Positions 1 to 6,894 of a DNA stretch of 55,979 nucleotides are shown one piece after another (the first letter of the stretch is position 1; every line of letters begins with the position of its first letter). The translations under genes were made by a program, and so were the position numbers. This DNA comes from CAG-698 sp964385755 (lineage in GTDB: Bacteria > Bacillota_I > Bacilli_A > ML615J-28 > CAG-698). The stretch is taken from assembly GCA_964385755.1 (NCBI GenBank), contig CAYLPZ010000015.1, forward strand, positions 1 through 55,979, in the 5' to 3' direction. The notes under the pieces are model-generated. The model saw only the letters and a program-made list of their open reading frames with translations, did not search any database and had not been told where the DNA came from.

Positions 1-2
1 AA

Positions 3-29
3 AAAAGACCCAAAATAAAAGGGTCTTTT
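3..29. terminator. Bidirectional hairpin terminator
   Basis: A 9-bp perfect inverted repeat (AAAAGACCC / GGGTCTTTT) with an A/T-only loop, flanked by A and T runs on both sides. It can terminate on either strand; the gene it serves lies outside the window. Confidence 0.7.
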
Positions 30-162
30 ACAATTAGCCGAGGCAAACTCGGGTTATATCACATAAATTGCATTTTTACATCTAAAATAAATATAGTTTT
101 ATTCATTTTCCAACCTTATTAAAACACACATTTTTTTAAAATATACGTTTTATATTTTATCA

Positions 163-200
163 CCAACTTTATTATTATATGAATTGGTAATAAAAGTTGG
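163..200. repeat. Inverted repeat in the gene-free left end (1-455)
   Basis: CCAACTTTATTA and TAATAAAAGTTGG form a roughly 12-bp stem around a short loop. A smaller hairpin (CCGAG/CTCGG) lies at about 38-52. Apart from these and the tandem-terminator repeat at 281-392, I see nothing coding in the first 455 bases. Confidence 0.45.
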
Positions 201-280
201 AATTAATTGAATCGATAAATAATTTTATTTATCTTACTTTTCTATAATACTTTTTTTAACGTTAAAAAAACTTTAAAGCA

Positions 281-392
281 CTAAATCTAAATTCTTCATA
301 AATTTATAAAAAAGAGGATATTCTAACTAAAACTAGCTAAAATACCCTATAAAATGCAAAAAAATAAGCCTTACTAGAAGACTTATCGATTT
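281..392 (-). repeat. Tandem-terminator repeat, copy 1 (core only)
   Basis: Read on the minus strand, this holds two successive hairpins each followed by a U run: T1 at 364-386 (AUAAGUCUU with AAGGCUUAU) and T2 at 316-347 (GGGUAUUUUAGCU with AGUUAGAAUAUCC). The same pair recurs at 3212-3283 and 6634-6706 with compensatory changes. Here it lies downstream of the YafQ-like toxin and probably ends the toxin-antitoxin transcript. Confidence 0.75.
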
Positions 393-455
393 ACTTTAAT
401 GTTTCATTACTACAAAATGTTTCACGATGCTCCTTTTAGTAGTGATTAAAATTTT

Positions 456-734
456 TCATGAAAACAAATCAGAGTGACTACCTAATCTTGCTAAAACAAG
501 TGTTAAAGTATTATTTTCAACGTAATATATTAATAACCAATCTGGTTCTATATGACATTCTCGTAGTCCTTTATATTCACCAGATAAAGAATGATCTCTA
601 TACTTTTCTTCTAATTTTTCCAAATTAGCAAGTTTTTCAATTACATTAAACAATTTATCTAGATTTTTATTTTGCTTTTGTGCAAGTCTTAAATCTTTGG
701 CAAATCTACTCGAATACTTAACAGTCAGCTTCAT
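456..734 (-). CDS. YafQ-family type II toxin (RelE/ParE fold)
   Basis: Predicted endoribonuclease toxin of the YafQ branch of the RelE superfamily, which cleaves mRNA at the ribosome. The protein (92 residues from this start) has the family layout: a lysine-rich N-terminal helix (KYSSRFAKDLRLA), a middle part ending in the usual DHxLxGxxxGxRECHIEPD run, and a C-terminal strand with LARLGSHSDLF. That retains the His, Asp and Phe positions typical of YafQ active sites. I start it at the ATG at 734 rather than the in-frame GTG at 743, because AGGTG sits about 8 bases upstream and the antitoxin stop (736-738) ends one base before it. This spacing implies translational coupling to the antitoxin. 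Family assignment is firm; activity is not shown. Confidence 0.9.
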   Translation of the reverse strand: MKLTVKYSSRFAKDLRLAQKQNKNLDKLFNVIEKLANLEKLEEKYRDHSLSGEYKGLRECHIEPDWLLIYYVENNTLTLVLARLGSHSDLFS

Positions 735-735
735 A

Positions 736-1008
736 CTATGCACCTAATGATTTTCTTAGTTCTTCAATACTTGTGAATCCAATACTATCATCATTTGCTA
801 AATGTATGCTTTCTTCAATTGCTTCAATAGTTTCTTTATTTGGTGTATTGCCTTTTATTTCAAAAGGAATTCCATTAACTCTAATTACTTGTCTTAAAAA
901 CATATTAATTGCGGTAGTCATATTTAGTCCTAAATCTTCTAAAACTTTTTCAGAATTTTCTTTAACACTTTTATCAACACGAATATTTAAATTAGTTGAA
1001 TTATTCAT
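736..1008 (-). CDS. RelB/DinJ-family antitoxin
   Basis: Antitoxin partner of the YafQ-like toxin encoded directly downstream. The 90-residue protein opens with a ribbon-helix-helix segment (NLNIRVDKSVKENSEKVLEDLGLNMTT cut by family pattern: a basic strand, then two helices), followed by AINMFLRQVIRVNGIPFE, the hallmark DinJ/RelB sequence. The acidic C-terminal half would wrap the toxin. A clear GGAGG at 1015-1019 precedes the ATG. By family precedent it represses its own operon with the toxin as co-repressor; a 9-base palindrome (ACATTATGT, 1045-1053) inside the promoter spacer is a plausible operator half. Confidence 0.92.
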   Translation of the reverse strand: MNNSTNLNIRVDKSVKENSEKVLEDLGLNMTTAINMFLRQVIRVNGIPFEIKGNTPNKETIEAIEESIHLANDDSIGFTSIEELRKSLGA

Positions 1009-1036
1009 AAAATACCTCCACTATTATTATATGTTA

Positions 1037-1065
1037 ATTATAACACATTATGTAGACGTTGTCAA
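1037..1065 (-). promoter_or_regulatory. Promoter of the toxin-antitoxin operon
   Basis: Minus-strand -35 TTGACA (1065-1060) and -10 TATAAT (1042-1037) with a 17-base spacer, a consensus sigma-A promoter. The spacer contains the palindrome ACATTATGT (1045-1053), placed where an antitoxin repressor would block polymerase. Confidence 0.85.
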
Positions 1066-1080
1066 TATATTGTCATTATT

Positions 1081-2008
1081 TTATTCTTTTATTAAAATAT
1101 ATTTACCAGATTTTCTTCTACCAAATGTATAATCTCCTGTTTTCCATTCATAAACCAAGTATTCTACATTATTTATTATTTCAATTACATATTTTGATAA
1201 TATCATGCTATATTTTATTATCAATTACTTTACCTTTTGTCCATAATAAATGATTTAGTGTAGTTTTATTAATTCTATCTTCTATTAATTTCCCACCTTT
1301 ACAAAATATTAATCTTTGTAAAAATAGATCTTCTTGTTTGGATTTCACTACTTGCTCAATATCATCACCATATGTAAATGCAATTGATTTCCATATTCCT
1401 AATACATTTTCATCATTAACGAATTCGTAACTAACATCATCAATCTGCTTAATTTCATCAATAGAATACTCTTTATTATAGATTTTTTTGAATTTAACTT
1501 TCTTACCTATTATTCCATTTACATCAACAACGCTAAGAACTAACATATCGTCTATTACTTCATATGGGTGATATGTATCAATAATTTTCAAGTATCCTTT
1601 GGTCCAACTAAACACCCAATATTCTTTTCCATTTGGTAAAAAAGTATAATTCATTAAAAGGAAAAGGTTCATCTTCTAATAATTCCCATTTTCCGATTAC
1701 TTTTTCATCATTTACAAATACCAATTCAGTACACTTTCCTTTTTCAATCATTGATTCGATATGACTAATATTTTTCTTTATATTAATCATTTGTTCCTTC
1801 AAGGACTCAACTTTTGAAATAAGTAAGTCTTCATTGATGTTTTTGATTTCTTCTAATGTAAAGCCCATATTTTTATATTGTAATATCTATATCCTGTGTA
1901 TTTATCAATGTAAGCTGGTTTGATTAATCCTTTTTCTTCATATAATCTGATAGTTTTTACACTTAAACCAACAACATTAGAAAAATCACCTATTCTTAAA
2001 TATTTCAT
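1081..2008 (-). pseudogene. MerR-family regulator broken by three frameshifts
   Basis: Reading from the ATG at 2008, the first frame gives a textbook MerR helix-turn-helix (LRIGDFSNVVGLSVKTIRLY followed by EEKGLIKP and TGYRYY). It stops just after about codon 49. The protein continues in the next frame from about 1868 (MGFTLEEIKNIN, a coiled coil, then FVNDEKVIGKWELL). It shifts again at a run of six T near 1630 (LYF to LPNGKEYW) and again near 1210, ending as LVYEWKTGDYTFGRRKSG at 1081. Two shifts sit in homopolymers where one base removed or added restores the frame. The effector half holds two FVNDExVxGxW repeats; I recognise the pattern from other Firmicute MerR proteins but not the ligand. 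It may be a true pseudogene, or sequencing errors could explain it, though core genes in this window show none. Confidence 0.8.
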
Positions 2009-2052
2009 AAAGCTTCCTTTGTAATAATTGCTAGCTAACTTATTACAATATG

Positions 2053-2083
2053 ATTATAACATTACAGTTAACTGGAGAGTAAA
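2053..2083 (-). promoter_or_regulatory. MerR-type promoter with 19-base spacer
   Basis: Minus-strand -35 TTTACT (2083-2078) and -10 TATAAT (2058-2053) are separated by 19 bases, the elongated spacer typical of MerR-activated promoters. The spacer carries CTCCAGTTAACTG with the perfect palindrome CAGTTAACTG. It drives the MerR gene starting at 2008, so autoregulation is likely. Confidence 0.75.
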
Positions 2084-2089
2084 GAAAAA

Positions 2090-2917
2090 TTATTTATTTC
2101 TAAAATAATTGTTTGGACCACCATAATAATAGCAATATGTATTTGGTTTATTAACAACCATATCAAGCATTGCTATTAATCCAACAATTTGTGGATTTTG
2201 TAATACTACATATATTTTCATTGTTGTATCGTTAATTGGAACATCAGCACAAGATACAATTTTAAATTCTTCCATTTTTTGTAAAACTAGTTTTGCTTCA
2301 TCATATGTTACATTTAAATTATCCATTAATAATTGTTCAGTAAAGTTTCCACCATTTCTTGAATGTAAAAACACTAATGTATTATAAAATAATTCATCAC
2401 TTAAATATTCACAAAATTTTCTTTGTTTATCCTTACTTAAAAGCATTTTTGAGTAATCAGATAAATCATCTTTTGGTAAGCATATGAATATTTTGTTATC
2501 TTTTGCTAGCGATGTAATTGCTATACCTTCTGGTCCTATTATAGTTGAAAACATATCATCATTATTAATACATTCGTTAAATTGTTCTTGATCTTCAATT
2601 TCATCACCACGTGTTGCAATTGACATTTTGAATGCTAAATCATATGCCACATTCATTCTATTCTCTAAATCAAAACTTTGTATGTATTTAGCTACTTTCT
2701 TGTCTATATTAACTATATCACTATCTTTTATATCAAATAAGTAATCAGTTGTTACATTAAAATATGTTGCTATTGATGGAACAAGTTCTAAGTCTGGTGA
2801 TCCACCATTTTCCCATTTTGATACTGCTTGTGTTGAAACTTGTAATGCTTTTGCAAGTTCTTCTTGAGTAACTTTATTCTTAACTCTTAATTCTTTTATT
2901 TTATTACCTATATTCAT
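2090..2917 (-). CDS. XRE-family transcriptional regulator
   Basis: Cytosolic DNA-binding regulator of 275 residues. Residues 5-60 form a Cro/CI-type helix-turn-helix (IKELRVKNKVTQEELAKALQ, then VSTQAVSKWENG, then PDLELVPSIATYFNVTTDYL). The C-terminal two thirds resemble a winged-helix or sensor region found in other Firmicute XRE proteins; its ligand is unknown to me. AAGGAG precedes the ATG. The gene has its own promoter with two palindromes nearby and stops just before the MerR-type promoter of the next gene. It ends in GGPNNYFRNK, with no membrane segment. Autoregulation through the upstream palindromes is inferred. Confidence 0.85.
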   Translation of the reverse strand: MNIGNKIKELRVKNKVTQEELAKALQVSTQAVSKWENGGSPDLELVPSIATYFNVTTDYLFDIKDSDIVNIDKKVAKYIQSFDLENRMNVAYDLAFKMSIATRGDEIEDQEQFNECINNDDMFSTIIGPEGIAITSLAKDNKIFICLPKDDLSDYSKMLLSKDKQRKFCEYLSDELFYNTLVFLHSRNGGNFTEQLLMDNLNVTYDEAKLVLQKMEEFKIVSCADVPINDTTMKIYVVLQNPQIVGLIAMLDMVVNKPNTYCYYYGGPNNYFRNK

Positions 2918-2940
2918 AAATAACTCCTTTATAGTTTTAA

Positions 2941-3008
2941 GTCATTGGCCATTGACAGTGTAAATTAATTTACATCTACATTATAACTCAAATATTATTT
3001 TAAAACAA
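2941..3008 (-). promoter_or_regulatory. Promoter and palindromic operators of the XRE gene
   Basis: Minus-strand -35 TTGTTT (3008-3003) and -10 TATAAT (2985-2980) have a 17-base spacer. Just downstream lie a perfect 16-base palindrome TGTAAATTAATTTACA (2959-2974) and an imperfect one GTCATTGGCCATTGAC (2941-2956). Their position over the start of transcription fits operators for the XRE protein itself. Confidence 0.65.
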
Positions 3009-3041
3009 TGGAGGCAAAATTGATAATATCAACCATTGTTT
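3003..3041. repeat. Inverted repeat upstream of the XRE promoter
   Basis: AAACAATGG (3003-3011) and CCATTGTTT (3033-3041) are perfect complements around a 21-base loop. One arm overlaps the -35 box of the XRE promoter. It could be an upstream operator; a weak terminator is less likely because no T run follows. Confidence 0.4.
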
Positions 3042-3076
3042 GATGTTTATAATAATTATACACTATTATTAGAATT

Positions 3077-3320
3077 CTTTCCACCATTATCTCTTATAGG
3101 TTCGAGTCCTATCAGAACTAAAGGTTTGAAACCTGTAAGTTAATGATTCGAGTCCGTGGTCAGTCTCACCTAGTCTTTAAATCTAAATGTTTCATATATT
3201 TATAAAAAAAGAAGATATTATAACCATATTAGGTTAAAATACCCTATAAAAATAAAAAATAGATCCTCTTTTCAGAAGACCTACAGATTTCAAAAAATAA
3301 TGCAGGTGACGGGATCAGAA
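3077..3320 (-). repeat. Tandem-terminator repeat, copy 2, with tRNA-like fragments
   Basis: The copy extends from about 3077 to 3320. Its right end (3302-3320, GCAGGTGACGGGATCAGAA) looks like a damaged minus-strand tRNA 3' end. Then come hairpins T1 (3260-3283) and T2 (3212-3246), each followed by U runs on the minus strand. The left part holds three sequences resembling plus-strand tRNA T-arms (for example ATAGGTTCGAGTCCTAT near 3098). The order of parts matches copy 3 at 6500-6720, where an intact tRNA-Arg takes the place of the tRNA fragment. Confidence 0.7.
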
Positions 3321-3357
3321 TAACACAAGTATAAACACATTGATTATTTGAGTATAA

Positions 3358-3400
3358 AAAAGCCAGCTAACCTTTTTATGAGGTTTGGTTAACTGACCTA
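3358..3400 (-). terminator. Terminator after the lipoprotein gene
   Basis: On the minus strand a long stem (GTCAGTTAACC with GGTTAGCTGGC) is followed by six T. It lies just past the stop of the lipoprotein gene. Confidence 0.75.
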
Positions 3401-3408
3401 CTATTCAT

Positions 3409-4464
3409 TTAATGACCTAATTGACAATAGTTATATGCCCAATAATCTACACCATCTACTATTTTATAATACTTACCATTTAATTCAAAAATATTTTCAG
3501 TAATCAATCCAATTTTACCATATCTACTATCAATATAATAAATAGGAATAACACCTGGTATTCCGCCATCATGTTCAATAAATTCTATGCTATTAATATT
3601 GAAAAATCTTTCAACAAATGAATCATCATCTATTTTCTTAACATCACTACTTAGCCCATCATACTCAAACTTATAAGTCTTTGACTCATATTCTAAAGCC
3701 GCATTTGGGACAACATAATTATCATCTTTAAATTTAAATCTTTGTGATGTTGAAAAATCATTCCAATATAACATATTGTTAGTGAAATTTAATGAATATG
3801 CATATTCTCCTACATAATAAATGATTTCTGTTCTAAATTCTATAGGAGTTATCTTCTCAACTTGGGGCCTATCAGATTCTATTGAATCATATTTTACTAA
3901 TGGTTGCTTTAGAATATCTAACATTCGATTTATGTCTGATTGATTAGTCAAATAATAAATTTCACTAAACCTTTCATATGTATAAGCTTTACTATAAATT
4001 GCAACTTTATCAACATTATCTAAATCATCTACCCAATAATATAAATCACTAAAAGTATAATCATCTTTACCAAAAAATTGGTCATATGTTAAATGAATTG
4101 TAATATCTTCATTGGGCATTATAAATTCATATCCCCAATAGTCTGAATCAAAATGGCTCATCTTTACTTCTTCATCATTTATAAATACATGTAAAGTTAT
4201 ATCAGTTACAGGGTATGCTTTAATTTCAACTCTACTACCTACTTTAATAAGAGTAGGTATTTGTTCCATTAATGAATCAGTTGAACCAGTTACTTCAACT
4301 TTAAAATATTTATCTTTTATAACAGGGATTTTTCCTAACCCCCCACCACATTTATCACAATAATAATCATTATTTTCATCTATATGGTCGTTGCAAAAGA
4401 ATTCACACCCAGCTAAACATAAACCAAATACTAATAAAAACAAACTAACTAATATCTTCTTCAT
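3409..4464 (-). CDS. Putative lipoprotein, function unknown
   Basis: A 351-residue protein with a lipoprotein signal peptide: MKKILVSLFLLVFGLC followed by lipobox LAGC, so Cys20 would be lipidated and the protein anchored outside the membrane. After it comes CNDHIDENNDYYCDKCGG, a short Cys/Asp-rich motif seen at the start of many Firmicute surface proteins and possibly metal-binding. The rest is rich in Tyr, Asp and Ser with predicted beta strands; I recognise no enzyme domain. It is the last gene of the sigma/anti-sigma cassette and is preceded by the same upstream module as two small genes next to it, so it may be an output of that sigma factor. This is inferred from context only. Confidence 0.75.
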   Translation of the reverse strand: MKKILVSLFLLVFGLCLAGCEFFCNDHIDENNDYYCDKCGGGLGKIPVIKDKYFKVEVTGSTDSLMEQIPTLIKVGSRVEIKAYPVTDITLHVFINDEEVKMSHFDSDYWGYEFIMPNEDITIHLTYDQFFGKDDYTFSDLYYWVDDLDNVDKVAIYSKAYTYERFSEIYYLTNQSDINRMLDILKQPLVKYDSIESDRPQVEKITPIEFRTEIIYYVGEYAYSLNFTNNMLYWNDFSTSQRFKFKDDNYVVPNAALEYESKTYKFEYDGLSSDVKKIDDDSFVERFFNINSIEFIEHDGGIPGVIPIYYIDSRYGKIGLITENIFELNGKYYKIVDGVDYWAYNYCQLGH

Positions 4465-4467
4465 ATT

Positions 4468-4516
4468 AATTTACCTCCTATTAATATAACAAATAAAAGA
4501 ACATTTTTGTTGAAAG
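4468..4516 (-). repeat. Upstream module, copy A (before the lipoprotein gene)
   Basis: Minus-strand TTGTTATATTAATAGGAGG, preceded by CAACAAAAATG, lies directly before the ATG. The same module precedes the genes starting at 4817 and 5133. Confidence 0.65.
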
Positions 4517-4520
4517 AATT

Positions 4521-4817
4521 TTAATCAAAAGTTTTTCTCTTCGCATAATCAATGCTAAAAAACCAAGGAGTAATTGCTTTATCAATTAAATAGTCAGATT
4601 CATAATTACCATCTACTTCATCAACAGTTAATTGTTTTATAGAATAATAGTTATAAAATAATCCAACATACTTTATTGAACCACCATCATCATATCTTGC
4701 TACTTCAACACAAAATATTGGTTCTTTATCATTTTTACATCTTATACTATCAGTAACAAAGAATGTAGTCCATAAGCACACAAAAACAATTACAAAAATA
4801 ATAATTTTCTTTTTCAT
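4521..4817 (-). CDS. Small membrane-anchored protein, paralogue of next gene
   Basis: 98 residues with a Lys-rich start and one hydrophobic N-terminal segment (KKKIIIFVIVFVCLWTTFFV), which would act as an uncleaved anchor or signal peptide with the rest outside. The central DDGGSIKYVGLFYNYYSIKQ matches the pattern DGGTIHYNAILYDIYDVHR in the 85-residue protein upstream, so the two are paralogues. This small-protein type recurs in Firmicutes; I know no function for it. It keeps the shared AGGAGG module and lies inside the sigma/anti-sigma cassette. Confidence 0.7.
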   Translation of the reverse strand: MKKKIIIFVIVFVCLWTTFFVTDSIRCKNDKEPIFCVEVARYDDGGSIKYVGLFYNYYSIKQLTVDEVDGNYESDYLIDKAITPWFFSIDYAKRKTFD

Positions 4818-4821
4818 ATAA

Positions 4822-4866
4822 ATTTACCTCCTATTGATATAACAAATAAAATTCAATTTCTTTAGA
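4822..4866 (-). repeat. Upstream module, copy B
   Basis: TTGTTATATCAATAGGAGG before the ATG at 4817, one base different from copies A and C in this core; its more distal part is less conserved. Confidence 0.6.
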
Positions 4867-4875
4867 ATTTCTTAT

Positions 4876-5133
4876 TTACACTTCTATACGAGGTTTTGTA
4901 TTATTATAAACTTCAAAACAAAAAATTTTAATAATTGTTCCTTCTATATATTCATTCCCACCTATGGCATCATTCCACTCAAGAGGTGATGTTACTCTAT
5001 GAACATCATAAATATCATACAAAATTGCATTATAATGTATTGTTCCACCATCTTTCATTTTTGATGGAATTGGAATAAACAATATTGCAAATGTAAAAAC
5101 AATTAAACAAATAACAATAATTTTCTTTTTCAT
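4876..5133 (-). CDS. Small membrane-anchored protein, function unknown
   Basis: 85 residues: KKK start, a hydrophobic segment (IIVICLIVFTFAILFIPIP) and then KDGGTIHYNAILYDIYDVHR, the signature shared with the neighbouring 98-residue protein. A later stretch IIKIFCFEVYNN completes a pattern I associate with small Firmicute proteins of unknown role. It lies between the putative anti-sigma gene and its paralogue, preceded by the repeated upstream module. Secretion or membrane anchoring is predicted from the N-terminus only. Confidence 0.7.
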   Translation of the reverse strand: MKKKIIVICLIVFTFAILFIPIPSKMKDGGTIHYNAILYDIYDVHRVTSPLEWNDAIGGNEYIEGTIIKIFCFEVYNNTKPRIEV

Positions 5134-5137
5134 TATA

Positions 5138-5185
5138 ATTTACCTCCTATTAATATAACAACTAAAAGTTCATTTTTGTTGGAAC
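5138..5185 (-). repeat. Upstream module, copy C
   Basis: CAACAAAAATG, a short variable stretch, then TTGTTATATTAATAGGAGG before the ATG at 5133. Nearly identical to copy A over some 45 bases, well beyond a ribosome-binding site. Confidence 0.65.
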
Positions 5186-5193
5186 CATTTTAC

Positions 5194-5925
5194 TTATTTA
5201 TTCTTAGAAAATATTATTTCATCACCTATAATTTCATATTTTATATAGATATTTGAACCATCATAATTTTCATCAAAAACAATTTCTCCACTTTCATTTA
5301 AGCCGAAACAAACAAATGATAAGCAAAAAACACCAGTATCGCCTTTAATATAATCTTTTGGAATAGATACTTCTATTTCTTGATTAAATGTAAGATTTTT
5401 GTATTTACCATTCACCAAATCATAATCTATCCTATTTTGTAAAGTTAAAAAGTTATCTACTCTATATAAAATGGTTCCATTAGGTAAATCGTCTTTATCT
5501 AATGAATCACTCGAGTGAATTTGTAACAATGCTGCGTTTGCGTCAATATATATATCTTGTTCAAAATATTTCAATGTACCATATTTAACAACAATTTTAT
5601 ATTCTTCTTCTATACTATACTTCTTGTTCAGTTTAATATTAAATATTGTTGATGGCATTATTTTTTGTCCAGAATAAGAATCAATTAATATTGTAGTTTT
5701 TTCTGGTAATGGACCATCTTTTCCACCTCCTAGTTGTGCTAACTTTATTCCTATAGGAAAACAAATAGCAAGTAAAACAACTATTGAGACAAATACAACT
5801 TTAGGGAAATAAATTTTTCTAGTAGTTTCCTTGTTGCTATATTTTTGGTATATTCCACTTTTTAAATCTTTTATATCAATGTCAGGAATATCATTTTTTA
5901 ATTCAGATAACTCTTTGTCAATCAT
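5194..5925 (-). CDS. Putative membrane-bound anti-sigma factor
   Basis: 243 residues: a cytosolic N-terminus of about 40 residues, one transmembrane helix (roughly residues 41-64, FPKVVFVSIVVLLAICFPIG) and an extracytoplasmic domain of about 175 residues. Its ATG overlaps the end of the sigma-factor gene by 8 bases, the usual arrangement of sigma/anti-sigma pairs. I see no recognised zinc-binding anti-sigma motif (HxxxCxxC), so the assignment rests on topology and coupling. The outer domain could sense a cell-envelope signal. An alternative is simply an uncharacterised membrane protein co-expressed with the sigma factor. Confidence 0.6.
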   Translation of the reverse strand: MIDKELSELKNDIPDIDIKDLKSGIYQKYSNKETTRKIYFPKVVFVSIVVLLAICFPIGIKLAQLGGGKDGPLPEKTTILIDSYSGQKIMPSTIFNIKLNKKYSIEEEYKIVVKYGTLKYFEQDIYIDANAALLQIHSSDSLDKDDLPNGTILYRVDNFLTLQNRIDYDLVNGKYKNLTFNQEIEVSIPKDYIKGDTGVFCLSFVCFGLNESGEIVFDENYDGSNIYIKYEIIGDEIIFSKNK

Positions 5926-6411
5926 TTTTATAATTCCTTTCTATAATTTCCTTAATAAGATTTCTTGCTCGTTCTAATCGTTTCTTTACTGCAGGTTCAG
6001 AAATTTTTAGTACATTCGAAATATCTTTTATCTTCATATCATCATAATAATGAAGAATTATAATTGTTTTATACTTTTCCGGTAAAGTATTCACAATTTC
6101 AGATAGATCATAAGGCAATTCTTCTTTTTTTGTTTCAGGGAAATTCACGACAACATCATTATTTTTAATAACTCTTTTTTTACTAGCACTTTTTAATAGA
6201 TCAAGTGATTCATTAATTGTTACTCTAATTAAGAAATACTTAATATGTTCATTTGACTCAAACTTTTTATTTGACTCTAAAAGAACAACATAAGCATTTT
6301 CATTATGTCAATCGAATCATCTCTATTACGTGTGTACCCATATGCTATATTATATAATTCTTTTGCATACTCATTATATACATAATCAAATTGTTTTTCA
6401 GATATCTTCAT
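5918..6411 (-). pseudogene. ECF-type sigma factor, frameshifted
   Basis: Starting at the ATG at 6411 (AAAGGGAA upstream), the first frame encodes a sigma region 2 start (SEKQFDYVYNEYAKELYNIA, YGYTRNRDDSID) and then hits TAG. In the next frame it continues as NAYVVLLESNKKFESNEHIK, then FLIRVTINESLDLL, then region 4 (ALPEKYKTIIILHYY-like LPEKYKTIII, DISNVLKISEPAVKKRLERA). The break falls at ATGAAAATG near 6300: one more A would read MKNAYV and join the halves. A short fragment beginning at GTG 6148 would still encode region 4. Either the gene is inactivated, the read has an error, or a -1 slip on the A run makes the full protein. It is coupled to the putative anti-sigma gene. Confidence 0.75.
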
Positions 6412-6499
6412 AATGATTATTTCCCTTTCATCTATAATACGATTAAACTATAAAAAGGTGACATATTATTTACTAAATTTTAACATATTTATAAATTTA

Positions 6500-6719
6500 T
6501 TTCCACTATTATCTCTCATAGGTTCGAGTCCCATAAGACGCTAACATTCGAATCCCGTAAGTTAATGGTTCGAGTCCATGGTCAGTCTCACCTATTGTTT
6601 AAATCTAAATGTTTCATAAATAGGTAAAAAAATAAGATATTCTAACTAAATTTGGCTAAAATACCCTATATAAATTAAAAAATAAGCCTTCAATCAGAAG
6701 ACTTATAGATTTCAAAAAA
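6500..6719 (-). repeat. Tandem-terminator repeat, copy 3, after tRNA-Arg
   Basis: Immediately downstream of tRNA-Arg on the minus strand: T1 at 6682-6706 (AUAAGUCUUC / GAAGGCUUAU, U run) and T2 at 6634-6668 (GGGUAUUUUAGCC / AGUUAGAAUAUC, U run). Further left are three T-arm-like motifs, including ATGGTTCGAGTCCAT near 6563. With the sigma promoter region this accounts for 6412-6719; I see no other gene there. Confidence 0.75.
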
Positions 6720-6794
6720 TGGCACACCCACCGGGAATCGAACCCGGATCTAACCCTTAGGAGGGGTTTATTTTATCCATTAAACTATAAGTGC
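6720..6794 (-). tRNA. tRNA-Arg, anticodon CCT
   Basis: Folds as a cloverleaf: acceptor GCACTTA with TGGGTGT (several wobble pairs), D stem GTTT/AAAT, anticodon stem AACCC/GGGTT with loop CTCCTAA (anticodon CCT, reading AGG), T arm CCGGG-TTCGATT-CCCGG, and an encoded 3' CCA. It has its own promoter and is followed by tandem terminators. Confidence 0.95.
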
Positions 6795-6808
6795 AATTAA
6801 CTTTTATT

Positions 6809-6837
6809 ATTTTACCATTTATGTAATAAAATGTAAA
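6809..6837 (-). promoter_or_regulatory. Promoter of tRNA-Arg
   Basis: -35 TTTACA (6837-6832), 17-base spacer, -10 TAAAAT (6814-6809); the start would fall a few bases before the mature tRNA 5' end. Confidence 0.75.
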
Positions 6838-6894
6838 CACTTTTACTTTTTAGTAAAGATTTTCAGTATGTTGCATATAATTAATTAGATATTT

